From assembly GCA_008638375.1 (NCBI GenBank), contig CM018043.1, forward strand, positions 35,481,981-35,545,980: a DNA stretch of 64,000 bases, given 5' to 3'. The notes below the pieces were generated by a model, which was not told where the DNA came from, searched no databases, and was given only the letters and a program-made list of their open reading frames with translations. The stretch is from Nyssa sinensis (lineage: Eukaryota > Streptophyta > Magnoliopsida > Cornales > Nyssaceae). How positions within the stretch are numbered: the first letter of the stretch is position 1; each line of letters opens with the position of its first letter. Positions 24,066 through 38,644 of this stretch are shown here, one piece after another. A program made the translations under genes and the position numbers.

Positions 24066-24250
24066 AATCATTGTGGGTCCCATACCCCACGTTTACATTT
24101 GAACTTCAAACTACTTTACTCGTGAGTCCCATACCTCACGCACTTCTGAACTTCTGAACTTTACATTATTTCACCCGTGAGTCCCATACCTCACGCATTT
24201 CTAAACTTCTAAACCTATACTTCACTATGGATGTGGGTCTCATACCCCAC
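24066..24250. repeat. Hairpin-unit minisatellite in A3
   Basis: Units of about 50-60 bp each contain a short hairpin around TCCCATAC. The stem is GTGGG/CCCAC in two units (about 24073 and 24233) and CGTGAG/CTCACG in two others (about 24121 and 24175). Confidence 0.7.
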
Positions 24251-25129
24251 CTTCAAATCACTTGTACATATGCTAGATAATCCATGTGAGCTTCACTAAG
24301 CTCGTGAGTAATTCGAATACCTAGTCATGGGTTTTCAACTGGTAGTGGGTTAGTTAAGAGAGTTCATAAAAACATTTACTACCAATTGCTCGTACACTTC
24401 AGATACATAACACATGATTCTTAAAAACAGATAGCACAAATCATTCAAGACATTCAAGCTAGATGCTTATTTCTTCAAATACGGATATAGGAAACTTCAA
24501 AAACATGTAACACAACGCATTTAAAGCATTTGAGTAAAATAAATATTTCATGTATACAGAGTACAAGAATCTTCAAACACACGTAACACAAAATATTTAA
24601 AGCATTCGAGTGAGGCATGTAATATGCAGTGAAAAACTTGTAAACATGTACAGATTGGCCAATTGGTGATCAAAGAGTTTAAATCATTTACTTGTTAACA
24701 GAATGAATAAAATCATTTTCTCGTATATAAGAGGGCATCACCTTTTTGTCATGTTAAAAACTGGGCCATTTTTCTTAAAAACCCTTCTCGTGTAAATGGG
24801 GGTTCGAAAATCTTCTACCATTATTTATGAAAACATGAATTTTTTGTTCATGAAATCAGAACATGTAATCATGTTTAGAAAAATAGGGGATAAACCTTCT
24901 ACCATTTATGAACATAACATCTTTTCACTTTTTAACAGAAGAATCTGTTTTGAACCGGACTCTAGTTTTACTTCTCGTGGAGGTATCTCATGCCTGGGGG
25001 ATAAAACTTCTACAGAGCATTTTTCTCGTATGTGAGTCCCGAAGGGCCTCACGAGCTCGTAGTACTTATGCACGATTATCTTGCATTACCAGTTCACAAA
25101 CATGTAGCATTTAAAAATATTTTTTTGCT

Positions 25130-25510
25130 AATAGATGCTATTTAAAAGCATTAAAACATAACCTTCCAGTAGTTGCTTTTTTTTTTTAAAAGCATTTAAA
25201 ACATAACTTCTTCAAATAGATGTTTTTTCAATGAGCATTTAAAATATGACTTCTTTAATAGATGCTTTTCAAGAGCATTTAAAATATGACTTCTTCAAGT
25301 AGATACTTTTCAAAAGCACTTAAGATATGACTTCTTCAATAGATACTTTTCAAGAACATTTAAAATATGACTTCTTCAAATAGATGCTTTTCAAAAGCAT
25401 TTAAAATATGACTTCTTCAAATAGAGGCTTTTCGAGAGTGTTAAAACATGACTTCCTCAAATAAATGCTTTTCTAGAGCATTTAAAATATGCATATTTTA
25501 ACAGAGTCTT
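25130..25510. repeat. About 40-bp minisatellite in A3
   Basis: About nine units of TTTAAAATATGACTTCTTCAA followed by TAGATGCTTTTCAAAAGCA. The second half forms a hairpin (TGCTTTT/AAAAGCA) in the better-preserved units. The homologous part of X (about 40680-40810) has only a few units. Confidence 0.75.
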
Positions 25511-26410
25511 CAGAATAGTTGGAATATACGAGTTCGAATCATTTATGACATAAGCTTTAGAGTATTTAACCATGATGTAAAGGAATATTTAAAACATAAC
25601 TAAAATGAAATACATTTACTTTTAGAGAGGCATTTAATAAAATTCTGAATTTAACGTAGACATGCTGAAATATAAACTTATAGAAAGTCAACAATATAAA
25701 CAAGCTCACTTGCATGTTAAGATAGAATTTAAAAATGGAAGCAGTAATAGTTTTGAGTCATGAATCATTTAAATACAGAAATTTGAACTTAAATCACTTC
25801 AGGAATTTTGAACTTAAAATACTTCAGAATTTATGGAGTTAAACATCCACTTCAAAGTACAAGATTACTCACATTTGTCTTCGGAGTTGGTGCTATTGGT
25901 GTGCCTTCCCTTTTCCCTTATAGTTCCTAAGAAAAATTTATGAAGAATTAATTAATTCCATATTTAATTTACATTACCACCTATTTGATGTTCTTAGTTT
26001 ATTTTTAGACTTGGTGAATACTAATTTCCTAAGATAGGTCTTATTTCTTTTAAATTAGGCTACTCGTAGCAATTTATTAAAGTTGTATTTTCATGTATCT
26101 TATTTTTCAGTACCTAATTTGATAATATGGACACCACCGTTGGGTCTGAAATGTCAAAAAAAGTCAATATATACCCTCTCGGACTTTCATTTGGCTTCAG
26201 GCATTACTAAGGATAAAATGGTAATTTTGTATTTTACGTGTCTTGATTTTTCAGGATCCCGTCTCTTAAAACGAACCCTACCATTGGGTCTAGAATGTCG
26301 AAAATAGTTAAAATACTCCACTCTTTTATTTTATTTGGGTAACGGGACAATTTATAATAATTTAATTAATTTAATTATTTAGTTTAATATTTTATCTTTA
26401 TTTTATCAAT

Positions 26411-26513
26411 TTAATACACATGTGCCAAGGTGGCACAGTGGCATACACTTGGGGGTTTAGATCTCTCACGTGCAGTAAGTCAGAGGATCAAAACTGGGGA
26501 GCTGCGGCTCCCC
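26411..26513 (+). repeat. tRNA-like cassette (A3)
   Basis: TGGCACAGTGGC (about 26423-26434) is A-box-like and GAGGATCAAAACTGG (about 26484-26498) a weak B box, followed by a GGGAGC-CGGCTCCCC hairpin and a T run. Confidence 0.45.
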
Positions 26514-28939
26514 TTATTTTTTTTATTTTTCAAATCCCAAACAGCAGATAGGAGGCTAAACAAAGATAGGGTATCCCTATTCTGCGTGAGTTTATTAAAT
26601 CAAAGCCCTATCCTCATAGCCAAACAACCTCGTTCAAATTTAAAATAAAAATTAAAGCCTAAACGATGCCGTGTTACTTACCTATATGTGCGCCTGGGCA
26701 GGTTTCGACCCGAACCCGATCCGACCTGTCTACTGTTTATCATCATCCCCTGTCACTGTTGCCCTAATTTCAAAGATTTTAAATCTCTATTTCATTACAT
26801 TTTAATGGGTTATTTCCTCTGCTTTCAGTTCCTAGGGTCTCTTGAGACATTGGGGATTATTTTGGCGTTGCTCTATTACTTCGAATTGAGCTCCAAAGCT
26901 CCAATGAAGTTTCATGGCCGTTCTGAATAATCCTTCAGTTCATGCCTATTTCGCCATCAAATTTGATGGTTCTTGCTCTGTCATGATCCTCTTAACACGG
27001 GGGTTGTATTTTTTGTTCAAGAATTTGAGTTTAAAGCTCTATTTGTGAAAGTTAACTTTGAAGCCACGTCTTGCAACTTCATTTTTCTCTCATGTTCTTT
27101 ACTCTTTTAGTCTAATTTTAGGTGTCCTAGAATCCTCAGGGCCTCTAGGTTAAACCCCAAGTGATGGTAGTCATTCTACTCTAGATTAATTCATACCCAC
27201 TTCTTGGTGGTCATTAATGGCGGATGAGGTATGGTTTACTGTTCTAGGCTATCTGAGTCTCCTAGGTTAGTTTTCTTACCTTTCCTAACAAGATACATTA
27301 ACCTCTAAGCCATGCGTGCACTCTAAACATGTTAAACATTAGGTTTGTGTAAAGTTTTCTAGAGAGAGAATCTTAGAATAGGTTAGGGTTTTACCTTCAC
27401 AATGGCTTCTCCCTCTTCTCCTTGGCTTCGTTTTGTGTCCCAAATCTTGATTAGAGCTTTGTTCTTCTCCCTCTTCTACTTCATTTTCTTCTTCTTCTTT
27501 TTCTTCTTCTTCTTCTCTCTCTCTACCTCACTTTCTCTGTCTATCCGCCCTCACACATGCACACACTTTTGATTTTATGCATGTATATATATATATATAT
27601 ACATATACACATATTTATATATTATTTTTGGGGTGCTGATGTGTTGCATGTATAGGGATTGGTTGTGATGGGTGGTGGGATAGGCTTTTACATAATATGT
27701 ATATATATCTTGTGAGATTTATAGTACAAAAGCGCTTACAGCCCAAGTGGTTTAACTTTTGGGTTTAGGTTCTTCCCACATTTTTGGTATTGGGATCAAA
27801 CCTTTGGGCCAACACTTTTGGCCTATTTTCCTTCATTTTTCCTTCTTATGCCTTGTTTGGCATTTTTACATTTTATCCTATTTTTTCCTTTTTGCTTTAT
27901 TTTTATTTTTAATTTTTTTCTTGTATACTTGTATTCTTATTCACTTCCTTCACGTATCGATTTCATAAATTGAAGTCTTGCAATTTTGTTTATTTTCTTC
28001 ACGTAGCATTTTCATTAGTCGTATATTTATTTTATTATTGTCTTCATTTTCTTGATCTAATTTTTCTTAACTATTATTTTACTTTATAAAGTCCCTAATA
28101 TTTAATGAGTGACTTAATTTCCATTAATCGGGTCGGAGTGTTACATGCATGAACCCCTATTGGCATTTTGCCCTAGTTGGGAATGAAAAGAACTGACTTA
28201 GGAGGCTTAAAACCCAAAGAACCACAAAATTTGCCATTGTTGGACCTCAATAAATGGGTCTGAAACAACTAGTAAGAAACGTACTTCTATCGCTTGGGTT
28301 AGGAACTAGACGACCCAAGGATTTCAAAACACTAAACGTACTTAAAATCGGACAAAAAATGAGGGAGTAAAACCCAGTTGTAGGTTACGGGTTTCAAGCC
28401 CAACCTCACCAACAGAGCTTTAAGCTCGATTTTTAGAGCGGGAATAAAACCGCCTTGACCTTAGGATCACAACAAGCTAAGCCTTGCTTGATTTCATGGA
28501 GAAATGGCCATTAACCAAGCTATTATTCAGAGTTGCACCGAACTTCTAACCGAGCCTTTGAGCTCACTTCAACCTCCCAAACCAACGTGGAATCCTTGTT
28601 TAGTGTTCCAGGAAATCATAAAAATAGAAAAGCAGGTCGAAAGGCTGATTGAAACTACACAAAATAGAAGAAAAATTTTGAAAATTAGGACAATAGTGAT
28701 GGGATGATCGAGGAAGATGATGAACAATTCGGGTCGGAACCCGCTCGGGTGCAAAAATGAATAAGTTGAACTACGTCGTTTTGGCATTTGGTTTTAATTT
28801 AAAAAAGAATTTGGTATGTTTGGCAACAAGGATAAGGTCCCTGATTTAATAACGCAGACAAGAACGGGATATCCTATTCCTGTTTTACCTCATTGTCCAT
28901 TGTTTGGCAATTCAAAAATTAGAAAAAAATAAGGGGAAT

Positions 28940-29024
28940 CGCAACTCCCCAGAGTCAAACCCCTGACCTCTGTGCACATGAGAAACCTAAATGCCAAGCG
29001 TGTGCCATTGTGCCATCGTAGAAC
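28940..29024 (-). repeat. tRNA-like cassette (X)
   Basis: On the minus strand TGGCACAATGGCAC and GGGGTTTGACTC occupy A-box and B-box positions, matching the cassette of A3. Confidence 0.45.
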
Positions 29025-30562
29025 TTGTGAAATAAATTGAATAATATAAATATGTGTTATTAAATAAAATAATTAAATTTGTTAAATTAATTTAATTATG
29101 GTAAAATAGTTTCTGTTGCCCAAATAAAATAAAAATGTAGTGCATTCTAACTTTTTTTGACATTATGGACCCAATGGCGAGGTCCGTTTTACTAGATGGA
29201 ATCCTAAAAATTAAGACACGTAAAATATAAAAATTATCATTTTACCCTTAATGATGCTCGAAGCCAAATGAAAGTCTGAGAGGGTCTAAATTGACTTTCT
29301 TCGACGTTCTGGACCCAACGGTGAGGTCCATATTATTAAATTAAGTACTAAAAAATAAGACATGTGAAAATGCAAGTTTACTAAACTACCTTTAAGAGTC
29401 TGACTTGACTACGAATAGTCCACTTTAAAGAAGATAAGGCCTATACTAGGAAATTGGGAGTCACTGATCTAAGAGTAAATTAAGAACACCCAATAGGTGG
29501 TGATTTAAGTAAATATGGAATTAATAGATTTTTCATGAATTGTTCTTAGGAACTACAAAGGAAAGGGAAAGACACACCAATAGCGCCAAACCTGAGAATC
29601 AAGGTAAGTAATCCTGGACTTTGAAGTGGAGGTTTTAACTTCATGAATCCTGAAGTGTTTTAAATTCAATACTTGTATTTATATTACTCGTGATTTAAAT
29701 ATGCTACTTATTTCTATTTTTAAATACTATCTTTGTCACGACCCGTAACCTGTCCTGTGCGAATTAAGGGCCCGCGACCGGGGGTAGCTGTAACACCCTG
29801 ACTCAATTAAGCAAAGCAATTAACGCTAATGGCAATTATCATAAGTTAAATTGCTTAATGACCATAGGCAATGCTAGATATAACTAGTGATTGTAAATAT
29901 GAAAGCGAAAATATAAGTGATGAAATAATTAAGTCTAAATTAGAGACAATTGATGTGAAAATGCAATGTAATGCCGAGAGCAATGATTTGATAGGAAATT
30001 ACAACAAGAGTAAATTGGAGATTTATACGCATAGGTAAATGTGGAAAAATAGTGCACGAAGTGCACTTGAGAAAAATTAGCACAAAGCACGACGGGAACA
30101 CGTTTAATTAGAATTATTCCAATAATTATAATGGACTATTAGAATAATTAAAATATATTTAAATACATCAAGATGAGACAATGAAGGCCATGGAAGCCAA
30201 TAAGATCTCGAATTTACGATACAGTTCTTGAATGTGGTAAGAATACCAAAGGACTTTAAGGAAATTAAAATGAAGTTTTGGAAATTCAAGAAACGTACTC
30301 AAAATGCCAAACGAGGCATAAGAAGAATAAAGGAGTAAAAATAAGGCAAAAAGGGAGGCCAAGGGATTTGATCCCTAGACCAAAAATTTAGCAAAGACTT
30401 ATGCCAAAAAATAAGCCAACTTGGCTATAGCACTTTTGTGCTATATGTCTAACCCAATACATATATATGCTACATAAAATATAAAATTAGAGTACTAAAA
30501 ATTTGAGGTGGGCAGCACCCCCTTGGACCACCTCCCTCCCCCACCAATCAAATCACATGCAG

Positions 30563-30596
<34 letters not shown>

Positions 30597-30797
30597 AATA
30601 TACACCTAAAGCTATATTTATAGGTATACTATGAGTGCATGTAGGGGATTGCGTGTGGGGCTAAAAGTGCTTGAGTGTGTTGTGTATATAGCAGTGTTTG
30701 TGCAGTGTGTGTAAAGGGTCCGTGTGTGCATGTTGTGGCAAAAATGAGAGATAGAGAGAGAAAGAGAGAGAATTGTAGAGAGAGAGAGAGATCTGTT

Positions 30798-30840
30798 GAG
30801 AGAAAAAGAAGAAGAAGAAGAAGAAGAAGAAGAAGAAAGG
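30798..30840. repeat. GAA microsatellite in A5 leader
   Basis: About ten AGA/GAA repeats after a GA-rich stretch, followed at about 30888-30897 by AATAGGTAAA, a donor-like site also seen in sister copies. Confidence 0.65.
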
Positions 30841-31619
30841 AGGAAGAGAGAGAAGTAGCAAGAGAGGAGGAAACCGAAGAGAGAGAAATAGGTAAAATTT
30901 TCTCTCTAGAATTCTTCCATATACAAGCTTGTTTATGGCATAAATGTTGCATGCATGTATATTAAAATGTAGGGGGAAGAAAATTAGTGAATTTTGGAGC
31001 ACGAAAACCCTAGGAACTAAAAGACCCGAATATGTGAAAATTTAGTTTTTGTATAAACTTGATTTAAGCATCAAATGAATTACATAGCTCAAAAGAGAAT
31101 GCAAAATGGAACATGTAGCAATTTAGATCACTGAAAATGGTCAAGAGACCATGGAGTTATGGCCACTTGCAAGTACGGACCAAAAATTTATGAGTGATCT
31201 GATTTTGGTTGCTTTAGTGAGGTTTAGGCAATTGAAAACTGTTCCATGTAGTTTCGGAATCACGTAGGTAAAATTTGGGGCAAAAATAGTGGCTAAAAAG
31301 CCACGAAATAGAAGCTTTGTATGTCGTTAGAGCTGACCTGTAAGTCCCTATTTCGAGCAATAGGGCTTATCAAATTCGAAAAGTAAAACTGTAGGTAGAA
31401 TCCTCATGAAAAATAGCTTCGAACCATGTTGAGAATACACTAAAATTCCATTGTCAACAGTTGACTACCACCGGAGAAGATATCCGGAGGTATCGCCAGG
31501 AGAAGAAGCATAGTGTAGGGTTATGGGTCGGGTTTTAATCAAAACGGTGTAGCTTTAGGATTGTTTTAAAACATAACCAAAGCATTTGGTTATGTGGATA
31601 GAAAATTAATTAATTAACC

Positions 31620-34600
31620 TGTAATACCCCGACCTAAATTGTAACCGAGCGAACCATGTAAACCCTGAGCTGTTAGGGCTTTTTGTTTTAATATTGAATA
31701 AAATAGACGGTTTTGGAATCTCAATAGTTTGAATGTGCGGACGATGCTCGGGCGATACCCTGAGCAAGTCATGAATGAATAACGAAATAAAAATAAAATT
31801 CAAATAAAATAAAATAGAATAAAAAGAAAAATAAAAGGAAAATTAGATTAAATAATAAAAAATTAAAAAATAAAAAAAATATATGGAAATAAGTATATAC
31901 ATGTATATATGTAGGGGTATAAATATATATATATATATATGTAAATATATGGAAGCGTGATATATATATATATATACATATATATGGTAAATAGTATAGG
32001 TAATTTATGTATATATTTAACCACTGGGGATAGGATAGATATGTATAAATGGTGATAAGGGAGGGGGCGTAATTTAAGGATCTGGGAGATTTAAAAAAAA
32101 AAAAAAAGAGAGACAAGGCTGTTGGGGGAAATCGGGAACAAAAAAGATCTGAGAGAGAGAATGAAAAAATGGTGGGTGTTGCAAGTGGGAGAAACCACCT
32201 ATATATATATATATGCGTGTGACCTTAGAAGAAATCAGAAAAAAGCAAGAAGAAACGTTAGAAGCTGAGAGCACCTTGAGGAGTTCAGAGGGTTCAAAAG
32301 AAGAAAAACAGAAAGGAAAGAAAGGAAAAAGGGGAGATACTACAAGGGAGAAATCGAAACTAAGGTTGGTACTATTGCACTCTGTTTTTAATTTTCAAAG
32401 TATGAAAGATTGGATTTAGATATAGGGTCTTGTAGAACATGAAATGAGGATTATTTTACAAAAAGAATTAGTTGAAAAAAGTTAGAAATGAGAAAGTTAT
32501 GGCTAGTTGCAGGTCTTGAATGATAATCAGGTTTCAGAGTTTTATTGCATTAAGCTTGATTTAAATGATAGGAAATCATGCATATGAGGTGCAGAAAAAG
32601 ATTAGAAAAGAATTGGAAGCAAAACAATAAACGAATCATCACGAAATAGGCTCGCCAAAAAATCGCATAGTCTCACCGGAGCTGCGGTTTCCTCTCTATT
32701 TGAGAGGATCTAGTGGTCTAATCTAAAAACTAAGTTTGGATATGAAAAACTCATGAAAATTGGAAGAGAACCACATTGGAGTTGTGCAAAAATCTAGCCA
32801 AAATAGTTCACCGTTGCCGGAGAAGACTACCGGTGTATCACTGGAGAAGACAACACTGTTTGTCTTTGGGTCGGATGGGTCATGGGTTGGATCCGGGTTG
32901 GGACCCGACTGAAACAAAAGCGGGTCAGCCATTTGTTCAAAATGACACAGTACTGGTTAAGTTTAAAAAGGTTTTAAAAGGTTAAAACTGGAGTGTTTCG
33001 TTGTGCGTGTAGTAAATAGAAATTAAAATTTGAAATGGGGAACAGGGATAGCCTATCCAAGGTTTGGGCTTAATTTGCTATTTGGCTATTCCAAATTAAA
33101 ATAGTAAAATCTAAATTTATGAATTGGCCCAAGAGTTAGAGAATTGAAATTAGACCCAGAACTTATGATCAATTACGATATGACCCAAAGAAACAAAATA
33201 TAATATTTAATTAAATATTTATAAAAATAAAAAATTATCAAAATACCCCTAAGTCAAAAAGGAGTCAAACGAACTCCAATTAAAGCAAATAAATAGTGAA
33301 TTTTTATTATTTCAAGCATTTCGGACTCAACGGTGAAGTTCAATTTGTGAGCATAGGTCCCAAAAAATTGAGACACGTAAAAGTACAAAATGATCATTTT
33401 GCCCTTCGATAAATTAGTTCGAATTAGAAACCTTGAAAGCCTAAATTAGTAAAAGAGATACTTAGAGTAGCAAGGTGTACAAATTGATAAACGACATTAA
33501 AACTGAGACGTGTTTATTGGTGTATAGCCAAGACAAAGGGAAATAAAAAAGTCACGGAATACTAGAATGCACTGATAAGGTAAGTAAACTCCTATCTCTT
33601 GTACATGATTTTTCAAGCCACATTCTTTCTATTACTGCCAAACTTTTGTGCTCATGTACGTACCCACTGTTATTGCCCCACCATTGATATTGTCCTATCT
33701 GGTGGATGTTTATTGACTGTTATCTCATGATTGCTTTATTGTAATGTGCCTTGAAAGGCCTATCACTCATGATTGCTTTGTCGTACTGTGCCTTGAAAGG
33801 CTTATCGTTGTATGTTTACTGCATGATATTCTATACCTTATGCACTTCTTATGGAATTACGATAGAATCCTGATTTATGATAAATGCTAGATTTTGTGCT
33901 TAGTCATAATATCCATCCGATGCTATCTGGTTGACAAGACCTACGGGTTGATTTATGGGACCTACGGGCCGAGTCTAGTGAACAGACACATGACAATGAT
34001 GGCATTTTTACGTAGTGAGTTAAAAAGGACATTTATATGCATTCATGTTAAGGGGGGTATGCCGGGCCCCCAAAAGACCGAGGGTCTGCCAAATCCTGAA
34101 CAGAGTAAATGCATCACTCATGTTTGACTATTATGTTGACGTTTATTGGATTCATAGGATGTTTTTAATTTCCTATGAATAATTTTATGTTGATGGTTCC
34201 CTCATTTATTGAACTTGACTGAGACCGGTTTATTATGGCAGTATATTTATGCTGATTATGATTATTGAGCTTTCCTATATTCATGCTATGCCATTACTCA
34301 TACTTGTTATTGTGCCTTATTGTTCATTGGCCATTGTGACATTTTATCGTTAACTGCAACCATTTTCATGATTGGCTATCATGTTCATCTATGAGTTCAT
34401 TTTTCCTATGTTAATCCTAACCCGTATTGGAAATGGACTTTTACTTACTGAGCTTTGTTAGTTCACCCCAACTTACTATTTTTCAGGTAAGGATGCTGTC
34501 AGGACCACAATAGGAGTCCAAGAGCATAGGGGGACAGTTTGAGGATTATGTTAGTAGTAATGTTAGAAGTTTCTCCCATGTACTCACCACCTAAGAGTGG

Positions 34601-34808
34601 TATTATGTTAAGTTTATGTCAGTTTATATTTAACATTGTCATAACAATATTTTATATTAAGACTTCTGCTAATGTACTGTTTAAGTTTTACATTATCTAT
34701 ATTGTGGTCATTGATATTGATACAAATGAAGAATGAAAAAAGTAGGGACGACCATTGGGTCGGCCTCGCGACACGAGATCCACATAGTGTGGGTTTCGGA
34801 TTGTGACA
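31620..34808 (-). mobile_element. Solo-LTR-like element A6 (3189 bp), innermost of the stack
   Basis: Left end TGTAATACCCCGACC, right end GTGGGTTTCGGATTGTGACA. Perfect TSD TAACC (31615-31619; 34809-34813). Contains TA-rich microsatellites (31927-31985), a GA-rich leader, a GGGTC-rich block (32867-32925) and small direct repeats around TGTGCCTTGAAAGGC (33697-33810). No protein gene. Confidence 0.8.
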
Positions 34809-34884
34809 TAACCTGATTTGTATAAGGAATATCCTATCCACAGGTTAAGTCATTATCCGTTGTTTAGCTTAAGGAAAGTCAGAA

Positions 34885-35000
34885 AAAAAAAAAAAAAAAA
34901 AATAGTGGAGCCGTAGCCCTAGGAAGTCGAACCCATGATCGCATGGGTGTGTGACACTTAAACTAAGTGAGTCAGCCACTGTGCCAGTAAGGCACTTGGT
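34885..35000 (-). repeat. tRNA-like cassette (A5)
   Basis: On the minus strand TGGCACAGTGGCTGACT and GGGTTCGACTTCC stand at A-box and B-box positions. An A19-type run (about 34887-34901) precedes it on the plus strand, i.e. a T run after it on the minus strand. Confidence 0.5.
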
Positions 35001-36305
35001 TAAAATAAGACCTGAATATATATAATATAAAATAATATAATTAAATAAATTAAATTACTTTAATTTAGTAAAATATTTCCGATGTCCAAATAAAATAAAA
35101 AGACTGTGTAACCTAATATTTTTGGGCATTTTGGACTCAATTGTGGAGTCTGATTTGTGAGATCCAGTCCCAAAAAATTAAGACACGCGAAATAGTCAAA
35201 TTACCATTCTACCCCTAATGATATCCTGGGCCAATTAAATATAAAAGGTAGTCCATCTTAACTAATTTGGACCATCCGGACTCAACAGTAGAGTCCATTT
35301 TAGCAAATAAAGTACCGATAAATATGACACGTAAAAGCATAAAATTATGAAAATGGCCCTAGTCTTAATGTAAGTCATAAATGAGAAAATTAAGATCCGA
35401 AAAAGCCTAAATTAATTATATTCGATATTCCAAACTTGATAGTAATGTTTCTTTGAAGAGAATAAGACCCGGTAACAAACTAAAAAATGACAAATACGTC
35501 CATGAGACATAATGAAATTATTAGAAGTGTAATAATGAAATTAATGAATCCACGTAAATAGACTCAAAATGGAGTTCGAATACGTAAATCGTATATAAAG
35601 GAATATGAAATATTAAAAAGGATAAATTACCATAATGCTCTTGAAGGGCCAAATAAGTTATAAGGCACCAAGGAACCCTAAATGGGAAATTGAAGACCCT
35701 TAATTGAATAGACTAAGTATAAAAGAACTTAAAACCCAAAATAACAAATTTTGAGATTAGAATGAATACTAATTCATTATGCCATGTATTTTTGATCCAT
35801 GATTATAAGATCACCCAAACGATGGAAAATGGAAAGAGAGCTACGAGATAGCTATTATGATAACCGCATGGGAATGCAACGCTAAGAATTCAAGGTAAGT
35901 AAACTCGAACTCTAGTATGTGGTATTCCTAGCCATGTCACAGTTTCTTTCTTAATGCTGCCAATTTGTAATCTATACATACTTGACATTGATGATCTCCA
36001 TATTTGATGCTTGTTCTACATTGTAGATTCGTTGAGAAATCAATTTCCAATATCCTTAGGTGCTTGTTTGTCCATTTCTATACTTGCTTGGATATTGAGA
36101 AATTGTTATGCCTCTATATTTGCCATTTCATAAATATATACATTGCCTGTGGAATTATGATGATCATGATATTTGTATATGTACCTCGAGTTGTGATCTG
36201 TCATAACGTCCATCTGATTCATGGATGCTTGATCAGTGTTTGGGGATAAGCCCAACACCTAGTCCTTGGAGGACATGATATATGTACAGAACTCTAGTGA
36301 CTTGG

Positions 36306-36489
36306 GGGGATGGTGGCGACACTCCTCACCAAGGACTACGATTCTAAGGGGGGAGGGGCCTTGAGCGTATCCTAAATGAAACAACGCGTTTAAGCTCGGA
36401 TAGTGGTGGTACTCCTCACCAAGGACAGCGATTCCAAAGGGGGAGGGGCGTTGAGTGCATCTTAAATAAAACAACGTGTTTAAGCTCGA
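36306..36489. repeat. Two-copy ~92-bp tandem repeat
   Basis: ACTCCTCACCAAGGAC...GGGGGAGGGGC...AACAACGYGTTTAAGCTCG occurs twice inside A5. Confidence 0.75.
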
Positions 36490-38644
36490 TATGGTTCAGC
36501 ATTTATTTTGTTAGCATTCATAGCATTTATTGATATTCTAATATTGCACTATCTGATTATTGATATGCTTACTATACCTATTATCGATTATCTGATGATG
36601 TATCCCTATTCATTGATACGCTTGATGGATGGTACGTTTTGATTACTAATATGCCGTGCAAGCCTATTCTGTACGGCCTATTCGAGTGGCAGTGTCGGTC
36701 ACCGACCCCTAATCCACGTAGGGTGGGTTTCGGGTTGTGACAGCAACGGCCCGCGAGCTGTTCCCCGCCAAAGGATCTTGAATATTATTTAATTAATCAT
36801 CAAATTTGCATGTCATGACATTAGCTAATCTATTATCATTATCAGAGTACACTTATACATGCCAAAATGAAAATAAATGTTTAATTTATAGATCCTCAAA
36901 ACCAACATACCCAAGACATGGACACATGGGAGAATTAAGATGACTATGAACTTATTCTATGACATTATTAGCAAAAACATCCACTGTACTTATAAAAGGA
37001 CAACCTGTGGCGTCTAGTTCGTATGTACACCCGCTGGTCCTTATATATCTTGCTGTCCTAAAAAAAAATATCATATGGAACTAATTTAGCTCAGTAAGTA
37101 AACTCCTCGCTCTGCCATGAGTCAAGGTTAGTCCAAAAGAAAGGTAATGGACAATAGTAAGCAAAGAATAATATCTCAATAGCATGTGAAGGATAAAATG
37201 TCACAGTAGCAAGTCACCAAGAATGTGAATCAATAATATGACCCCTAGGTCCCAAAGGCACATCCCATAGTAGAATAACAAATTAATAGTAGGGATCAGC
37301 TTGCACAATAAATACCTGCCATAATAATAATCCAAATCCAAAGATAAGCAGGCAAGCATATCAATAATTAGATAATATGTCCACAAATAAACCACAGACC
37401 ATCTCAACGTGGCGGATCTGGGATCAATAGTATATCAATAGATAAACCACAGACCATCTCAACCTGGCGTATATGGGATCAGGAGTACATCATAAACGTA
37501 GGCTTGCAAACATATCAATAATTTGTGAGTGCAACATCAGAATATTAATAAACGATATGAGATACTAACAGAATAGATACTAACACATATAGGGCCCGGT
37601 ATACCCTTAAAAGCGCACATCTAATTCCACTCCCTTTTCAAACCACTGGATAACACTAGAGCTCTTTTACATATATCATGTCCTCTAAGGACTAGGTGTT
37701 GGGCTCATCCCCACACACCGACTCGTAGGTCCTCAAACATCCGTGAATCAGATAGACGTTGTGACAGATCACAACTGTAGGCACTCAAATAATATCATAA
37801 TTTCACAGGCGATGTACATATTTGTGGAATAACAAATTCTCAATAGTGAGAGGCATAACAAACCTTCCAATATGCAAGCAAGTATAGAAATGAATAATCA
37901 ATCATATGAGATATTGGCAATCAATTTCACAACAAGTCCATAATATAGAACAAACATCAAATTGTGAAAATCAACATATCAGGTATTGCATGGGTTACAA
38001 CTTGGCAGCATGAAAGAAATAACTGTGACATGGTTAGGAACAACACATGCTAAAGTTCGGGTTTACTTACTTAAAAAATGGCTTATCCTCCCTTCATGAG
38101 GATTTAGACGGCTTTTTCCTTTCCTTTGGAAGAACCTATAATCAGGAAATATTATTTAGTATTCATAAACTTAACTTGATTTATTTATGAATTTACTTTC
38201 TTTTAACCATGTGCGTCGTATTTTAGTCTTTGGGCTTATTTTTCCCTTCTTAGTAGCATCGTCGCATTTTTAGCGTGTTTTAAAAATAGCCCATTTCATG
38301 TATCAGTAATTTAGATATTTAATTTGGTAAAACGGACTCCACCGTTGAGTCCAAAATGTCAAAAACTACAAGGCACATATTTTTATAATTTTTGGGGGTA
38401 GTTTAGTATCATTATTTTGCCTTCAGGACATTTTTGGGACTAACCCAGTTTGCCGTTCACATTTTTCAGAATTTAATTTCGTAATTTGGACTCTTCCATT
38501 GAGTCCGGAATACCTAAAAATGTTGGGTTACACTGTTTTTTTATTTTGGACTCTGGAAATATTTTATTAATTTAAATTAATTAAATTATTTAAATTAATT
38601 TAATCATAATATTATATATTATATATTTATTTACATAGTATTTC

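Larger units (their letters stand above)
23865..28145 (+). mobile_element. Solo-LTR-like element A3 (4281 bp)
   Basis: Starts TGTCACGACCCAAAACCC and ends GGGTCGGAGTGTTACA. Perfect TSD TGCAT (23860-23864; 28146-28150). Contains a hairpin minisatellite (24066-24250), an expanded 40-bp minisatellite (25130-25510), a tRNA-like cassette (26411-26513) and a CT/CTT-rich block (27411-27545). Its first 400 bp closely match the element at 45344. No protein gene. Confidence 0.8.
29789..36742 (-). mobile_element. Solo-LTR-like element A5, split by A6
   Basis: Left end TGTAACACCCTGAC, right end GGGTGGGTTTCGGGTTGTGACA (36721-36742). Flanks GTAGC (29784-29788) and GCAAC (36743-36747) differ at two bases, both explicable as C-to-T decay of GCAGC. 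Own length is about 3.76 kb (29789-31619 plus 34814-36742), the family norm. No protein gene. Confidence 0.65.

Noticed and set aside
30629..31002. Minus and plus ORFs rich in Leu/Phe/Ser or Arg/Glu
   Set aside because: Translations of the GA/GAA microsatellite in A5.
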